A stretch of 64,000 nt of DNA from the NCBI GenBank assembly GCA_028023455.1, contig JAQFVV010000547.1, positions 124,001-188,000 on the forward strand, in the 5' to 3' direction. The translations under genes were made by a program, and so were the position numbers. The notes beneath the pieces are model-generated. The model was given only the letters and a program-made list of their open reading frames with translations, did not search any database and had not been told where the DNA came from. The DNA is from Epiperipatus broadwayi. Taxonomy: Eukaryota > Onychophora > Udeonychophora > Euonychophora > Peripatidae. Below are positions 50,901-62,611 of this stretch, in pieces. The stretch's first letter is position 1; every line of letters starts with the position of its first letter.

Positions 50901-51580
50901 ATAATCAAATGATTTGTCACTCAAGAAATTTCTGGCATTTGAGCACTGGAAGTGAATGAATTAAATCAGGATACATTGACCTTCAGCTTTTAAATCCACC
51001 ACTTTACTGTTGTAGTAATTAGTGGAGGTCAACATTTTTAATAATGAGTAAGATTACCAATATTATCTCAGATTATAGGCATTGTGAATCTAAAATTCAT
51101 AATTAGAAGCCTCTAAATTTCTATCTAAAAATGTAAAATTTATAAATGGATAAGTAAATACAAGTATAATACGGATATGTTCTATTAATAATGATATTCT
51201 TTATACAAAGAGATCCATTTTAAAATTCGCAGCTTTTCCTATTAACTTTTTTATCTTTTGAAAATCTATTCGCTGTAATTATGAGTACAAAATTCCTCTG
51301 TCTATTCTGCCTTACTTTAAATTGAAGTAAGTTGATATGCGAAGCATTTAACTTGGAAATTGATCATGACCTTAGTAATTTGCTTCTGTTGAAAAATTAT
51401 TTGTATTGCATACTAGAAATGTCTATCTTTTAGATATTAGTATATTTAAATACAGTAAACATTTGTGTGCAACCATATGACAGATGGAAGTAGATGTCTT
51501 TACACAAATTATTCTCTAGAAAGATCTAGTCATATGTGCTTTATGAGAAATTGCTTATTAATATTATTTTAAATATGTGT
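47935..51580 (+). other. MLH1 intron, nothing firmly identified
   Basis: AT-rich. The block 48620-49260 is somewhat less so and rich in GATGAT/CATCATCAT words, without a recognised family. Short frames (for example 49712-49954) have no similarity that could be named. Confidence 0.4.
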
Positions 51581-52615
51581 GTATATTGTAACAGGATGAA
51601 AAACATGGAACATGTTGCAGCACAATATGTACTGGGATGATATATATTGTAACAGTAAGAATAATTATGTAATGGTAAAAATGCCTTAGTAATTCAAGTT
51701 TGAACCCAAATCAATGATATATACAATAAATATAAGATATTTCATGTTCAACAAGCATATATTGTAACAGTCAGAAAACGTGTGACTCGTAAACATAGTG
51801 CAGAATTCGACCACCATACAGAACAGCAGCACCATCGAGTAGCGAAGCCACCCATGGTACTGAGTTCGAACATAGTTTATCTGTTCCACAATGCAATCCA
51901 CGAAACAACGCATCTGATGCGACATTAGTAAATATTTCCTTAGGCACGGTGGTCAGGGATATGCAAGAGACTCATGATTTTATTCTCGAGTTAGCCAATA
52001 ATCAAACTAATATTAATTAAACATTCATATTTACATAATCGAGGAAATATTATATAGAATGGGTATCGAATAAATGAAACGTAACTGCAGACATATAGTT
52101 TAAAATTATTTATTAACACATTTTAATAAAACAATCATTTACTAATAATATTTTGTGGATTTAAAGCTTCAGTAGCGGGATTTGCGACATGATTATATTT
52201 TAAAGAATACATTTATTTATTTAGACATTATTTTATATTGAGGATTTCAGTAGCGGTATTTCCGATACTGTAATGTTTACAAAAGGAATTCACTTATTTG
52301 AAGGCGTAATCTAGCTACCTAAAATTCTCGAGTAAGTATTTCTAATGCATGCCTGGAGGGATTTATACCTTTGCAATGCAAGAGTCTAAAGTATGGGTTA
52401 TAAGAGTAATGGCAGACATATATTTATTTAATTAAAATATTTATTTATAACTAAGGGCAAACATTTATTTGAGAGTGAATTATGAAGATAATGCAGAGGC
52501 GGAGTGATATATAGAATAATAAAATTAAGTAAAGGAACACGTGGTACGCTTTAGAAAGGCGATATGGAATGGCAGTATATTGAAACTGCAATGCCGCGAA
52601 TGGGTTTATAAGAGT

Positions 52616-52643
52616 GTCGGGCTGGTCTCTGCCTCGGCCCGAC
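52616..52643 (+). other. Strong hairpin (copy 1)
   Basis: GTCGGGC (52616-52622) pairs perfectly with GCCCGAC (52637-52643) around TGGTCTCTGCCTCG. The whole 37-nt block recurs at 53118. It is unusually GC-rich for this window. Confidence 0.8.
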
Positions 52644-53117
52644 GAAGTAAGGTGTCACATAAGCATAACCAGGGACAAGCGGTCCGTGTCGCAGTTTTGC
52701 CGGCTGGCTGCATGACGTGGTCAAGTCCTACGGGAGCACCCATTATGCCTGCTTGTGTAGGACGACTGGGGTTAATTTCAACCCTGAAGAATCCGGAAAT
52801 TTCACGGCGGAATGGGTCATCGCGTCTCTACAACGTAACACATGTATACTGTATAAACGATTATGATGAGGTTTAAATAGATTTCTGACTCGGCCCTACA
52901 TTACCAACATTTACTCAAGAACTCTGGCGACTCTCAAAGAAATGTGATTTTCTAGAATTATTCATTAGATTTAATAAATACAAAACATATATAAACTGGG
53001 AGTTATTACAACTAATATGCCAGCCATTTGCGAAGTAGTAGACCCTGCATTACAATAAATGATGCACTGAATGCATGTCGATTTATATGAAAGTGAAGTT
53101 ATTAAGGAAATAAGAAT

Positions 53118-53145
53118 GTCAGGCTGGTCTCTGCCTCGGCCCGAC
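53118..53145 (+). other. Strong hairpin (copy 2)
   Basis: GTCAGGC (53118-53124) faces GCCCGAC (53139-53145) with one mismatch. Loop sequence and the following GAAGTA are identical to copy 1 about 500 bp upstream. Confidence 0.75.
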
Positions 53146-53774
53146 GAAGTACATATTAATGAAAATGTGACACGCATTCACTGTTTCAAACGATCATAGA
53201 TTTAAACTTTGAAAATTGAGATAATTATGAGCATGCAATAATTAAATAATAAATATAGATAAAATGTAGATTTTAAAAATACGCACCCAAGATAGAATGA
53301 GGTAAGCTAGATTAGTAGAGAAATTTACACATTAAGTTAATTATTCAGTTTTAGTTATACATATGGTAGTTTTACATTTTATAATTTAGATAAGTAGTAT
53401 GAAGAAGAGCTATAGCATATTATTAGAGTACTCTAGAGTTTGAACACAGACAGGTACCTGTTTTATAGGAAGTTTTCCGAGTCCATTGTTTAGTAGCAAA
53501 TAGTTCATGAGTGGCAATTCTTTCTTGTATTTAGATATTTCATTTAATTTCACGGCAGCAGCAGCTTTCTCATTCAGTTCAGGCAGCAGATCTTCATGGT
53601 GAATTTATGACGGGCAATGGAAAGTTCGGCATCCGATAGGCCATCTCCCGATGGAGAATAATCTAGGTGCTTTACTCGGTCATACCTTGGCAGGAACAAA
53701 TTATTTTTATTATTTTTGGAGACTCTCAGTGATCGAGAGCAAAGCTAAAGTTTAAGTGAATGTCTCCAGCAAGT

Positions 53775-54515
53775 CTAAGATGGCCTCTTTTTTTTATCTT
53801 GATCTTTCACATTTTTGTTAAGATATTTTTAGGTTCTACTTAATCTGCCCTGAGGATAATCAATGCATTTTGTTGGTTTTTAATTAAAGAAAGCTGCCGT
53901 TCTATTGTTTACATTTTACATTTACTAATTATATTTTGGGGAATTTTTCTTTAATTAATCTATTATCTATCACTGACCGATGCTTTTCAATTTCAAAGAC
54001 AAAAAGGGAACATAAGATTATTTTAACTTTTAATTAAATATTACATCAGATTTTTTTAGAATTATTATTAAACGAAATTTAAACAAAGCAATAAATACGA
54101 ACTTTATAATCCAAAATAAATGATTAAAATTATACAAAATTATATAACTAAAAGAAATCTAAATTATACTATTTTATCCCTATTTATTGCCTTTAATTTG
54201 AGATCGAAATGTGTGCGTGTTTATGCTGAATTCTACATATATTTATACATTTTTAATATTGCTACACACACAATTCGATATCAAAAGTTTAAATTTGGGC
54301 GGGATAGATCGGTCAGTGAGAGACGACAGAAAAAGGTGAAACTTAAGATTCGAATACGAATCTTACTGTTTCAATATCTATAATGATAAATTTGAGAATA
54401 TCCCACTATATATATATATATATGTAAATCTTATAAATCCTGGTTTAAATCAATATAATTAAGTTAAACCCCAGGGATGATGATGATGGTTTTATTATCA
54501 CAACAATTCTAAAGT
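53775..54515. other. AT-rich intron, nothing identified
   Basis: A short TA run lies at 54411-54422. The frame at 54120-54383 shows no recognisable similarity. Confidence 0.4.
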
Positions 54516-54519
54516 ATTT

Positions 54520-54710
54520 TATTTGTTTTAGGTTTCTATTTGAAAAAACTCCAGATGCCAAACCTCCTCAAAAAGAGAGAGAATGTTTATTTAGAATTAT
54601 TTAAAATACTAATCATCATCAATTCAAAAATCATTACCATAACACCCCAGCACATTTCTAAGTGGGTACAAGCATGTTATCTCAGTTGTGGATATTTTAT
54701 AAACTTGCAT
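54520..54710 (+). repeat. Dispersed repeat family A, copy 2
   Basis: TTTTAGGTTTCTATTTGAAA, GATGCCAAACCTCCTCAAAA, CACCCCAGCACATTTCTAAG and GTGGATATT follow the order seen in copy 1 (12557-12750). The frame through it (54540-54731) is not a gene. Confidence 0.55.
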
Positions 54711-55249
54711 ATTTGTGTGTTGAAGTTATAATATTTAAACTTATGAATAAGATAACCATTTAATAATAAAAAGTAAAATGTTTGTAATTTGATTGTAGCT
54801 ATATAATAATAATTTCAAATACAAATTTCCAATCAAGCATAAATTATTAAGATCATTTTAATAAATAGTTTATAATTTCATTTTCTTCTCATTTAATACT
54901 TTCACACATAGATAGAAAATCAATCACACATACTTAAAATCTATTCCCAACAAACAATTCATATATTTAGTTTCTTTCCGTTTAGTAATTTATATATAGA
55001 TATAAAATAAAACATAGAATCATTAACATCTTTTTTTCTGTCAAAAGTAACTTTATTAGTTAAAAGATTACAAAAGTTTTCAGGTACATTTACCCAGTGA
55101 GGATTACAAAGTGTTCAATGTTACATGGTAAAACAATTATTGACCAGATTTATATAAAGTGCATATGCTCGATAACAATTATATCCATAAAAGGATTACT
55201 ATAATTATAAAAATTATATAAAAAAGGATTACTATAATTTTGATTAATG

Positions 55250-56110
55250 TGAATCTGTATATGGATCTACATGGCCCAGGCATCAAGAAGTTATCCATCA
55301 CCCAATGATCCCATCCCTGGGCCCGAAGCGAATACCCAAATTTTTCAGCTGAATAGGTGGACAAGTCCATCATTGCGCCAACCACCACAACAGGCAGTGA
55401 GGTCCAAGTCCCAAGTCCATTAAACAATAAACTCTTGACCCACAGCCAAGCCATGTCAAGACCATTATAGGTACCTCTGTCTCCCAATTAACAGTCCAAA
55501 TGTGCAGGGACCACCTGCCCAAAATTGGAAAGCCAACTAGGGAAAAACTAACAAGTAATGAGCACAGATCTGCACTGCCCAAAACCAACCTATCAAGGGG
55601 GCACAGCAGCCAATCAGAGTAGGAACGGTGCTGAGACTTTGACCAGGTACCCTCCCAGCAGGTTTTCCAGGTAGCAGCAATAAATTGTCAACAGCCCACA
55701 CCAATAAACCAGGCCTCCAATGACTGCCACCACCCCCGAGAAAGAAAAGGGGAGTGCAGACCCATGCCTGCAAAATTATTGCAGCAAAAACTCCATCAAA
55801 GTTAATAAAATTGGCAGTGACCCAAAGCAGACTAACCACCTTACAATGCTCTAATTTTAAAGTTAACTAAGGAAACAAAAATAATAATGAGCTCAAATCA
55901 ACACTGTCCTAATAAACAATCCATCAAGGGGGTGAAGCAGCCTCTCAGGGCAAAGTTTAATGGGGGCAGTGACCTTCACCCACCTGGCAGGTATCCCCAG
56001 GCTTGACAGTGATGGCCGACCACCCCCACAAATGAACCAAGAAGACCCATGTCCACCATATGTTGAGGAAAAGAAGAGGAGAAGACCCATGTCCACCATA
56101 TGTTGATACA
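55250..56110. repeat. GC-rich diverged tandem repeat, unit about 327 bp
   Basis: CCAACTAGGGAAAAACTAAC (from about 55532) and GTTAACTAAGGAAACAAAAA (from about 55860) start two alignable units that share TAATGAGC, TATCAAGGGGG.../CATCAAGGGGG, GCAGCC and later CAGGT...CC blocks. A 27-bp word, AGAAGACCCATGTCCACCAT plus ATGTTGA, is repeated near 56040 and 56080. The composition is near 50% GC against a very AT-rich background. Open frames on the minus strand (55179-56111) are long only because AT-type stops are scarce. The family is unknown. Confidence 0.55.
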
Positions 56111-56185
56111 AAGATTTTCACAGATTGCATATATAAAAGACATTTTGTGGGTTCATCTGTGTTAAAAAATTTGAATATTAATGTA

Positions 56186-56222
56186 CCGACATTTCGACTT
56201 GATCACACAAGTCATCTCCTGG
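56186..56222 (-). ncRNA. Hammerhead-derived hairpin of the Penelope-like terminus
   Basis: Minus strand: CAGGAGA, T, stem GACTTG/CAAGTC (6 pairs, loop TGTGAT), GAAATGTC, GGTAC. The GAAA and the C after a minimal stem III fit the Penelope hammerhead layout, but C3-U4-G5-A6 is degraded (CAGG). The mirrored copy near 56665-56700 reads CAGTAGA...CAAATCAAAATGTC and is worse. Both are probably inactive. Confidence 0.5.
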
Positions 56223-56369
56223 GTGATAAAAGGTAGAAAGATGGCTGTAGAGGTGCTACAATCACTAATTTGAAAAAAAAAAGTTAAAGTTCCACCAATA
56301 GCAAAATGTTGAATTAAGAATGTTTTTTAAAAAATCTTTCCAAATAGGAGGAAGTTTGCATGTATCATC

Positions 56370-56549
56370 TCACTTATTGTTACAATCTGGCCTTTTAAGT
56401 ATCTCAATGGCTTCTCTAATTTTGCACTGGTAGAGATTATCACATCTGGATATGATCCTGGTACTAGAAAAATCAATTTTATGACCTGAATCTATAGTAT
56501 GGAGTGAAAGTGCTGATGATGATGAATGTTGTTTTACTGCATTAGCATG
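56370..56549 (-). pseudogene. Penelope-like endonuclease, C-terminal fragment
   Basis: The minus strand encodes about 59 residues to a TGA: HTIDSGHKIDFSSTRIISR then LYQCKIREAIEILKRP. This matches the end of Penelope GIY-YIG domains ('H....gH.idf..t.ii.......rkirEAieI.k.p'), with the catalytic Glu in REAIEI. It is open, but lacks the GIY and YIG segments and the reverse transcriptase. It comes from a different lineage than the 39-40 kb copy. Confidence 0.85.
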
Positions 56550-57599
56550 TTGGAAAGATTTTTTTAAAAAAACATTTTTAATTTAACATTTTTGCTATTG
56601 GTGGAACTTTAACATTTTTTTCAAATCAGTGATTGTAGCACCTCTACAACCATCTTTCTACTTTTTATCATCCAGTAGATGACTTGTGTGATCAAATCAA
56701 AATGTCGGTATATTAATATTCAAATTTTTAACACAGTTGAACCCGCAAAATATTTCTTTTATATATATGAAGTGAAACAACTTTTGTAACTTCTAAATCT
56801 TTTTCCTTATTATAGAATGAATATCTTACTGTGAAAACAAATCTTGAATGTCCTACATTCTAGATTTTGTATATATTTTCTTCTCCATAATTACAGTTGG
56901 TCTTTTTGTAAATTTTCATGAAGTGTTTATTTTTTCTCTTTATACACTGGATATGTAAATTAGCTTTATATTAGTATAGAGCATATAAAATGCATATACT
57001 TCTTGGCAATTTAGTTGTGTAATCTGGTTCTTCTCTTTTACTGGCCGATTAAAGGAGGTGGCAATATAGGTATTATTTAATGGGTTGGATTAAGCTGCAT
57101 GCTCAGGATTTTCCTACTGACATGCTACTTGTTCTTGCCTAGCCTAACATGTCGAATGATTTAGTATTGTTATAAAACATTCTTATAGCTCTTAATGTAA
57201 GTTTTGCAATTTCAATTAGCAGCTAGGTAAACTCTTCTCCACACAGCATTCAACTGTTTTGCAGTTTGGAATCTGTAAATTCACACTGGAATGAAGTTGA
57301 CCTCTGAATGAATAACTGCTTATTGTCTGCCCCATTAGCCATTGCACATACCATAATGTAGATTTTTTTTTGTTATCTGTAGCGCCTACCATGATGATGA
57401 CTAGTCTACTATCTCGAACCCCAGAAAGAAATATTTCATTGTATTTTTCAACAAATGAAAGAAATAGTTGTTTGCTTTCTTTTCTTTATCTACTATGTAT
57501 TATAAGTGATAAATTCTTTCCTAACTTTTATTTATAATTAAAAAAAAATATTGTTAATTTATAATTCTTTTTTTTTTTGGGGGGGGGGGGATTAAAACT

Positions 57600-58105
57600 C
57601 ACCATTCTAATTTCTATCAATAAGATTTTATTTTCAACTCGATTGGAAATAGATGCAACTAAAAAGATCTTAAAATGCTCCTTAATTTGTGAACTTCAAA
57701 TCTGATTATGTAATGGTTACACTCCTGCTACTAGAGTTATAATATTGTAACTATAACAAAGCTGATGAAGCTCAGATAGGTCATATAACAAAGTTGCATG
57801 CGAAAAAAAAAGTTCAATAAAAACTCATATGAACTGATTAAAAAATATATAAAATGCCATTTGTGTATGTGCGCATATATACTTGTCACTCGAATAAACT
57901 GCCTAAAAAATTAAACGAAAAGGGTCAAATTATTAAATATTTACTTTGTAATATATGAGAAATAATAAAATGATGAATTGCAATGTAAAGGACGAAAGAA
58001 AAGTAGTCTTGATTTGTGCAAGCGTTTTTGGATTGCATAATTCATAAAAATATAAAGCACCTTTTTTAATCTGCCTTTCAAATGGTAGTTTTATTTAAAC
58101 AACTT
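57600..58105 (+). repeat. Dispersed repeat family B, copy 2
   Basis: From about 57820 it matches 13745-14075 in order (AATAAAAACTCAT, AATGCCATTTGTGTATGTG, AAACTGCCTAAAAAATTAAA, GAATTGCAATGTAAAGGA). Just upstream are CTGATGAAGCTCAGATAGG and GTTGCATGCGAAAAAAA, which resemble a badly decayed hammerhead-like region. A Penelope-like tail is possible but unproven. Confidence 0.5.
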
Positions 58106-58109
58106 ATCC

Positions 58110-59300
58110 ATTCTTAAAGTAAATATGATGTTGGGTTTGAAAAATTATTTAAAATTATGGGTAATAAAAATAAATAAATCTTTGAGTTATATTTAAATAT
58201 TGCCAATGATTTTTCTTGCTTTGTAAACTGTTAACTAATGTAAATAAAGAAAAAGAGAGAAAAGAAATACTATTTTTTCTTTTGTTCATTTATGTAGCAA
58301 ATCATAATAATTTGTTCAATTATGTATCAAATCATGATATGATATTTGTAAATTTGTTTCCATGGCATGTTTTTTTTAAAAAACGTGTATGGAAACAGGT
58401 CAAATTTTGTGACTAGCTGGTGATGAAATCAATGTTTGGAAAACATGTTGAACGATAGCAAATAGATCTGAAACAACAACCAGGGCATTCCATTCAAGAC
58501 CAGGCATCTACTTAAGAAGCAGTGTTGCAGTGATTCAATTTCGAGGAGAGACTTCCTCCATATCTTGGATAGCCATAACTTCCTGACTGTTTTTGAAGTA
58601 TTTTTCAATACTCCAGTTATAACAGTCAATATGATGATTTTATCTAGTAGAAAATTACATCAGCCAAAATACTCAAAAATGTAGTCAGACCAGAAACTAA
58701 TGCTGATGTTTGCTGAAACCAATCAGTGCTTGCCATAATAATGCCATGAAGGAATAAATAGACAATGCCATAAGAACTACCCAAGACCTACTGATATTAT
58801 TTCTTTTATAACATCACCAGCACTGCCCATGTTACTTCTCTAACATCACCAGTGCCAAAGGAGAAAACTATCACCTTTGAAGGAATTAAAGAAGACAATT
58901 CTAACAGTATTAAAAGAACAATATCTACATAAAACCATGATTTAGAACTGTTTTGGTAAGGCCTTTTCATTATAGATATAATAAGGTCTTAATTTTAAAC
59001 TATCGTTTATAACTATAATATTTAATATTTTATATATGCGTTAATAGTTGCAAGTATATACACAACAGTTTTATTTATTCATTATTAATTTTTTCTACAA
59101 TACAAGCTTTTTTCATACCTGCACTTCTATATATAATATATAAGTGGTTTGAACTCAGACTTTCACACGTCCCTCAACCATCCATGCTATCTCATACTGC
59201 TGATACACTTGATCATTATTAATGAATTATTTTTTTTATTATTAATCCATTTAACTTGTCTTTATAACTCATTATAAGCATAACGCTTTTAATGTCCAAT
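58110..59300. other. Intron, nothing firmly identified
   Basis: The segment 58410-58930 is less AT-rich (for example ACATCACCAG repeated near 58803 and 58841) and may be an old repeat. No family or gene was recognised. Confidence 0.4.
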
Positions 59301-59309
59301 ATGCTAGTT

Positions 59310-59520
59310 AATATCCACAATCCTGAGAAATTATACAATCCACCGGGGAATATTCAGGGGTGGGGGTAATAATTTATAAATGATGATCGTACATTAATAT
59401 TTTCCAAAAGTAAATTTTTTAGTTAGAAGATTTTGCTCCTGAGAGTTTCATTTTTTATTTATTTTATTGAAACTGAAAAATAAATAAAATACTTTTGGAA
59501 GAACCTGTACTTATGTTATT
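59310..59520 (-). repeat. Dispersed repeat family A, copy 3 (reversed)
   Basis: On the minus strand the blocks TATTTATTTTTCAGTTTCAA, TTTACTTTTGGAAA, CCCCGGTGGATTGTA and GTGGATATTAACTAGCAT follow the order of copy 1 at 12557-12750. Confidence 0.6.
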
Positions 59521-59524
59521 AATC

Positions 59525-60510
59525 ATCATCATCACATTGATTAATATAATAATATATCTTTAAATTGAATTTTTTTTTAAAAAAAAATATTAACCATTCG
59601 ACTTTCATCATATTTAATACTTATTTAAATCAAAACTTATCATGTATATTTGTATATCTTTGATTCCTGATTCAAACCCATTTACCATTGCAAATTTACT
59701 GTTGCAATATATATGATGATGTGATTACTTGCAAAACACATATTGATCCAATCATAATTTATGATGAGCATATTGAAATGCTTTACTAGTCTAAAAACCT
59801 ATTGCTGATAATGTTGATTCCATAACAGTAATAATATTTACTACTCATCATTTGAATATGGCTTGTGATACTTGAGGTTACCTGAATATATATTAGCTTG
59901 GGCTGGCCATTCTATTTAATACCCATAATGGTACCACTAGCAACCCAGGTTCGAATTTATATCAATTTAGTGGTCATTCCATTAGCACTGAACCATAGCT
60001 TGGGAATCATGAAACTCATTTATGACAATACACTTTTTAGGTTAAACGTCTGATAAATTGGTGAAATATATAAATGAAAAATGAATAAAGGCAAAAATAT
60101 ATAACATTCAACAGTAGTTTTATTTCACATAATTGCAACTATATAGTATACCCTCTCAAATAATGTACTTTATCCCAAACTAGATAGTGCAACCATCAAT
60201 AAGGCTGACCATTAACTTTCTAGCTAATGATATTCAATAAATTACTATACCTGTTATTAAGTTTTATATATATATATATTAATCCAGATAACCTGATAAA
60301 TGTTTGACTCATATAAAATTGAATTATAATATATATATATATCAATTTTCTTATTTAGAAACTGGACGATATATAAAATAAATGTATATCTTATTTTGGA
60401 AAAACAAACGTAATATTTTAGAGTAAGTAATTATATCAAATATAAAATAAATAGTTAAATAAATGTTAATTGTTAATAACTGTATAGTCATATGTGACAT
60501 ATAGACAGAC
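59525..60510. other. AT-rich intron, nothing firmly identified
   Basis: A GGTTCGAATTT word near 59948 resembles a Pol III B box, but no matching A box was found. There are TA runs at 60267-60279 and 60331-60341. Confidence 0.4.
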
Positions 60511-60512
60511 AA

Positions 60513-60587
<75 letters not shown>

Positions 60588-60597
60588 CAACAACTAC
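60513..60597. repeat. (AAT)n microsatellite
   Basis: AAT trinucleotides with one interruption near 60540, grading into AAC at the right end. It abuts the 5' side of the LINE fragment that follows. Poly-Leu and poly-Tyr frames on the minus strand are artefacts. Confidence 0.97.
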
Positions 60598-60599
60598 AC

Positions 60600-61470
60600 C
60601 TACAGATAGGCCTCCTCCAAAAGATTGTTTTTTGGCAATCACCATCTACCAATGTAGGAGAGAAAGAACAATTCCAGATCAATTGGACCAAAAGTATAAA
60701 TATTGGGAAATATATAAATTTATACATCAAAATAATTATAATGAGGAGATCCCATCAATACTAGAAATAGGAAACAAATATCTGATCAAGCAATACAAAA
60801 AATGGCAACTAGAACCTAAGTTCTTAGGTTTATAATCAAGATGAATTTGAATGCTTTACCTACTAAATATTTTTTACTTCACAGAAGAATGTACAGGTCA
60901 GTTGATCCATTCTGTGGCCTTTGCCATATGGCTGAGGAGACTTTACATCATATAATTTTCAACGGCAAGGCCTTGGAGCAGACTAGATGCATTCTGCAGG
61001 GCAAATACAGAAAAAAATACAATGATGCAAATTATGTCAACTTACAAAGGTAGGTCTGTACCAGCCATAAGGGCATCAACATTTGTCTTATATGCACTTT
61101 GGTGCACTAGGTGTGTGTTTGTATTGGGTAATAACCTCAGAAGGCATCCAGCCACATTTGAGAATAAGTTGAATAAAATTCAAGTTAGAGACAAGCAGAT
61201 CACCAGCCTGGATATTTATGCAGCTACTTGGTCACTGCTCAGACAAACAGCAAAGTTATAAAGCATGGTCCAGATTATGCTCCTATTGGACAATAATGTG
61301 ATTAATTAACATTTCTAAAGTGGATAGAATCATGTAAAATTACCCATATAGATATGTACCTTTAAAAAAATGAATACTGTAGCACTTGAAATTGAACTGA
61401 CAATAATAAGATTCAACATGTATTTTGCTATGGCATTGTAACAAGGATCAATAAAGTTTACTATTGTTGA
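60600..61470 (+). pseudogene. LINE (non-LTR) 3' end, + strand
   Basis: Successive plus-strand frames give IPDQLDQKYKYWEIYKFI (60660s), NALPTKYFLLHRRMYRSVD, and CGLCHMAEETLHHIIF near 60920-60960. The last is the C..C....ET..H motif at the C-terminus of L1/Tx1-like LINE proteins. SVPAIRASTFVLYALW and a basic tail to a TAA at 61259-61261 follow. Two frameshifts break it. The untranslated tail runs to the AAT/GAT array at 61473, which probably served as the 3' tail. It belongs to a different family than 21.5-23.7 kb. Confidence 0.75.
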
Positions 61471-61472
61471 AA

Positions 61473-61473
61473 C

Positions 61474-61538
<65 letters not shown>

Positions 61539-61577
61539 AATGATGATGATGATGATAATAATAATAATAATAATTTA
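61473..61577. repeat. (AAT)n(GAT)n(AAT)n microsatellite
   Basis: An AAT run, then a GAT run of about 55 bp with one AAT interruption, then AAT again. It separates two LINE fragments whose 3' ends both face it. Confidence 0.97.
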
Positions 61578-62133
61578 ATTTTAATTTAATAAACATATAA
61601 TCTCCTTGTGATAAAAAATCATGCATGGAGCTTAACAAAAGTACAAGTGCAAATAAAATAAAAAAACATTAATATATAATAATAAAAAAATAATTAAATA
61701 GAAATAAAAAGTTTTTCATTATCATCAATTATAATCCAGTCCATAATGAATTTTCTCAAAGTTTTTCTTGATAGGTCATTAACATTAAATCCAATGTTCC
61801 TTATAAAAATATCATGAAATCTTGGACCAAGATAACATTTCTGATATCTACAATGAGATTTAAAGTATGCTGGTTCAAAAAATAAATCAAAATCACTTGA
61901 TCTAGTCACCATTATTGATGAAGAATTATTTTTATTTATTCCTTTGTATTTAATATAATAACACAAAATATTCACTAAAAATAATTGATTAATAGTTAAA
62001 ACTCCAGCACACTTATATAATTCAAGTCTTGACAAATCCAAAGCTTTAAACAAAATAATTCTTAATGTAAAATTTTGTAGTGTTTGCAAAGACTTCAAAA
62101 AATATGCTGCAGTGCCACCCCATAATGTTATAC
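61578..62133 (-). pseudogene. LINE (CR1/Jockey-like) C-terminal fragment, minus strand
   Basis: The minus-strand frame from 62133 to 61694 reads LWGGTAAYFLKSLQTLQNFT, then LDLSRLELYKCAGVLTINQL, VTRSSDFDLFF, and YLGPRFHDIFIRNI. This matches the region after the RT in CR1/Jockey-type LINEs ('YG...WG......l...iq.LQNkaiRi', 'l.....l....', 'tR.......p', 'GP...n.lp'). The frame is open for about 146 codons, so it is relatively young. Its 5' side is replaced by the giant AAT array. Confidence 0.72.
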
Positions 62134-62428
<295 letters not shown>

Positions 62429-62610
62429 AATAAAATAAAACAACAACAACAAGAAGAAGAATAAGAAGAAGAACAAGAAGAAAAAGAATAACAACAAGAA
62501 GAATAACAAGAAGAAGAAGAATAACAAGAAGAAGAATAACAAGAATAATAATAACAAGAAGAAGAAGAATAACAAGAAGAAGGAGAAGAAGAAGAGGAGG
62601 AGGAGAGATC
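62429..62610 (+). repeat. Purine-rich AAG/AAC/AAT degenerate array
   Basis: Continues the AAT array as interspersed AAC, AAG, GAATAAC and finally GAGGAGG units. The right part is an almost pure polypurine run (62576-62606) able to form triplex DNA. Confidence 0.93.
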
Positions 62611-62611
62611 A

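Larger units (their letters stand above)
51587..53770. repeat. Unclassified GC-richer block, possible LTR-type or other mobile element
   Basis: GC content rises sharply. Features seen: three TGTAACAG starts (51587, 51647, 51765); two GAT..CAGTAGCGG.ATTT.CGA copies about 80 bp apart (near 52175 and 52245); and the hairpin block GGCTGGTCTCTGCCTCGG with GCCCGACGAAGTA twice (52616-52653 and 53118-53150). There are also two TGG.GACTCTCA sites (near 52925 and 53720), which could be primer-binding-site-like. No protein domain was recognised; the open frame at 52541-52876 has no known motif. The block is repeat-derived, but its class is open. Confidence 0.4.
56130..56765 (-). mobile_element. Penelope-like element fragment with inverted termini
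   Basis: The left arm (about 56146-56341) and right arm (about 56559-56748) are inverted copies of the element's 3' terminal region (GTTAAAAAATTTGAATATTA and CAAAATGTTGAATTAAGAAT against their complements). Between them, on the minus strand, lies the end of the endonuclease frame (56370-56549). This is the classical Penelope arrangement of a truncated body with an inverted terminal fragment. TA-rich sequence lies at both ends (near 56125-56132 and 56760-56768). Confidence 0.8.

Noticed and set aside
52616-52700. HDV-like ribozyme suggested by GGTCTCTGCCTC within a strong stem
   Set aside because: The P1-like stem is present, but no downstream strand complementary to GGTCTC and no nested double pseudoknot could be found in either copy.
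52541-52876. 111-codon open frame in the GC-richer block
   Set aside because: No recognisable domain, and the repeated hairpin runs through it. It is more likely open by chance because stops are rarer at higher GC.
54540-54731. 63-codon frame preceded by a good acceptor (TTTTAG)
   Set aside because: It coincides with dispersed repeat family A and has no MLH1 similarity.
55179-56111. Overlapping minus-strand frames of 72-102 codons
   Set aside because: They lie in a GC-rich tandem repeat, occupy several frames and show no family motif.
59940-59965. tRNA gene or SINE from GGTTCGAATTT
   Set aside because: No A box or cloverleaf could be drawn around it.
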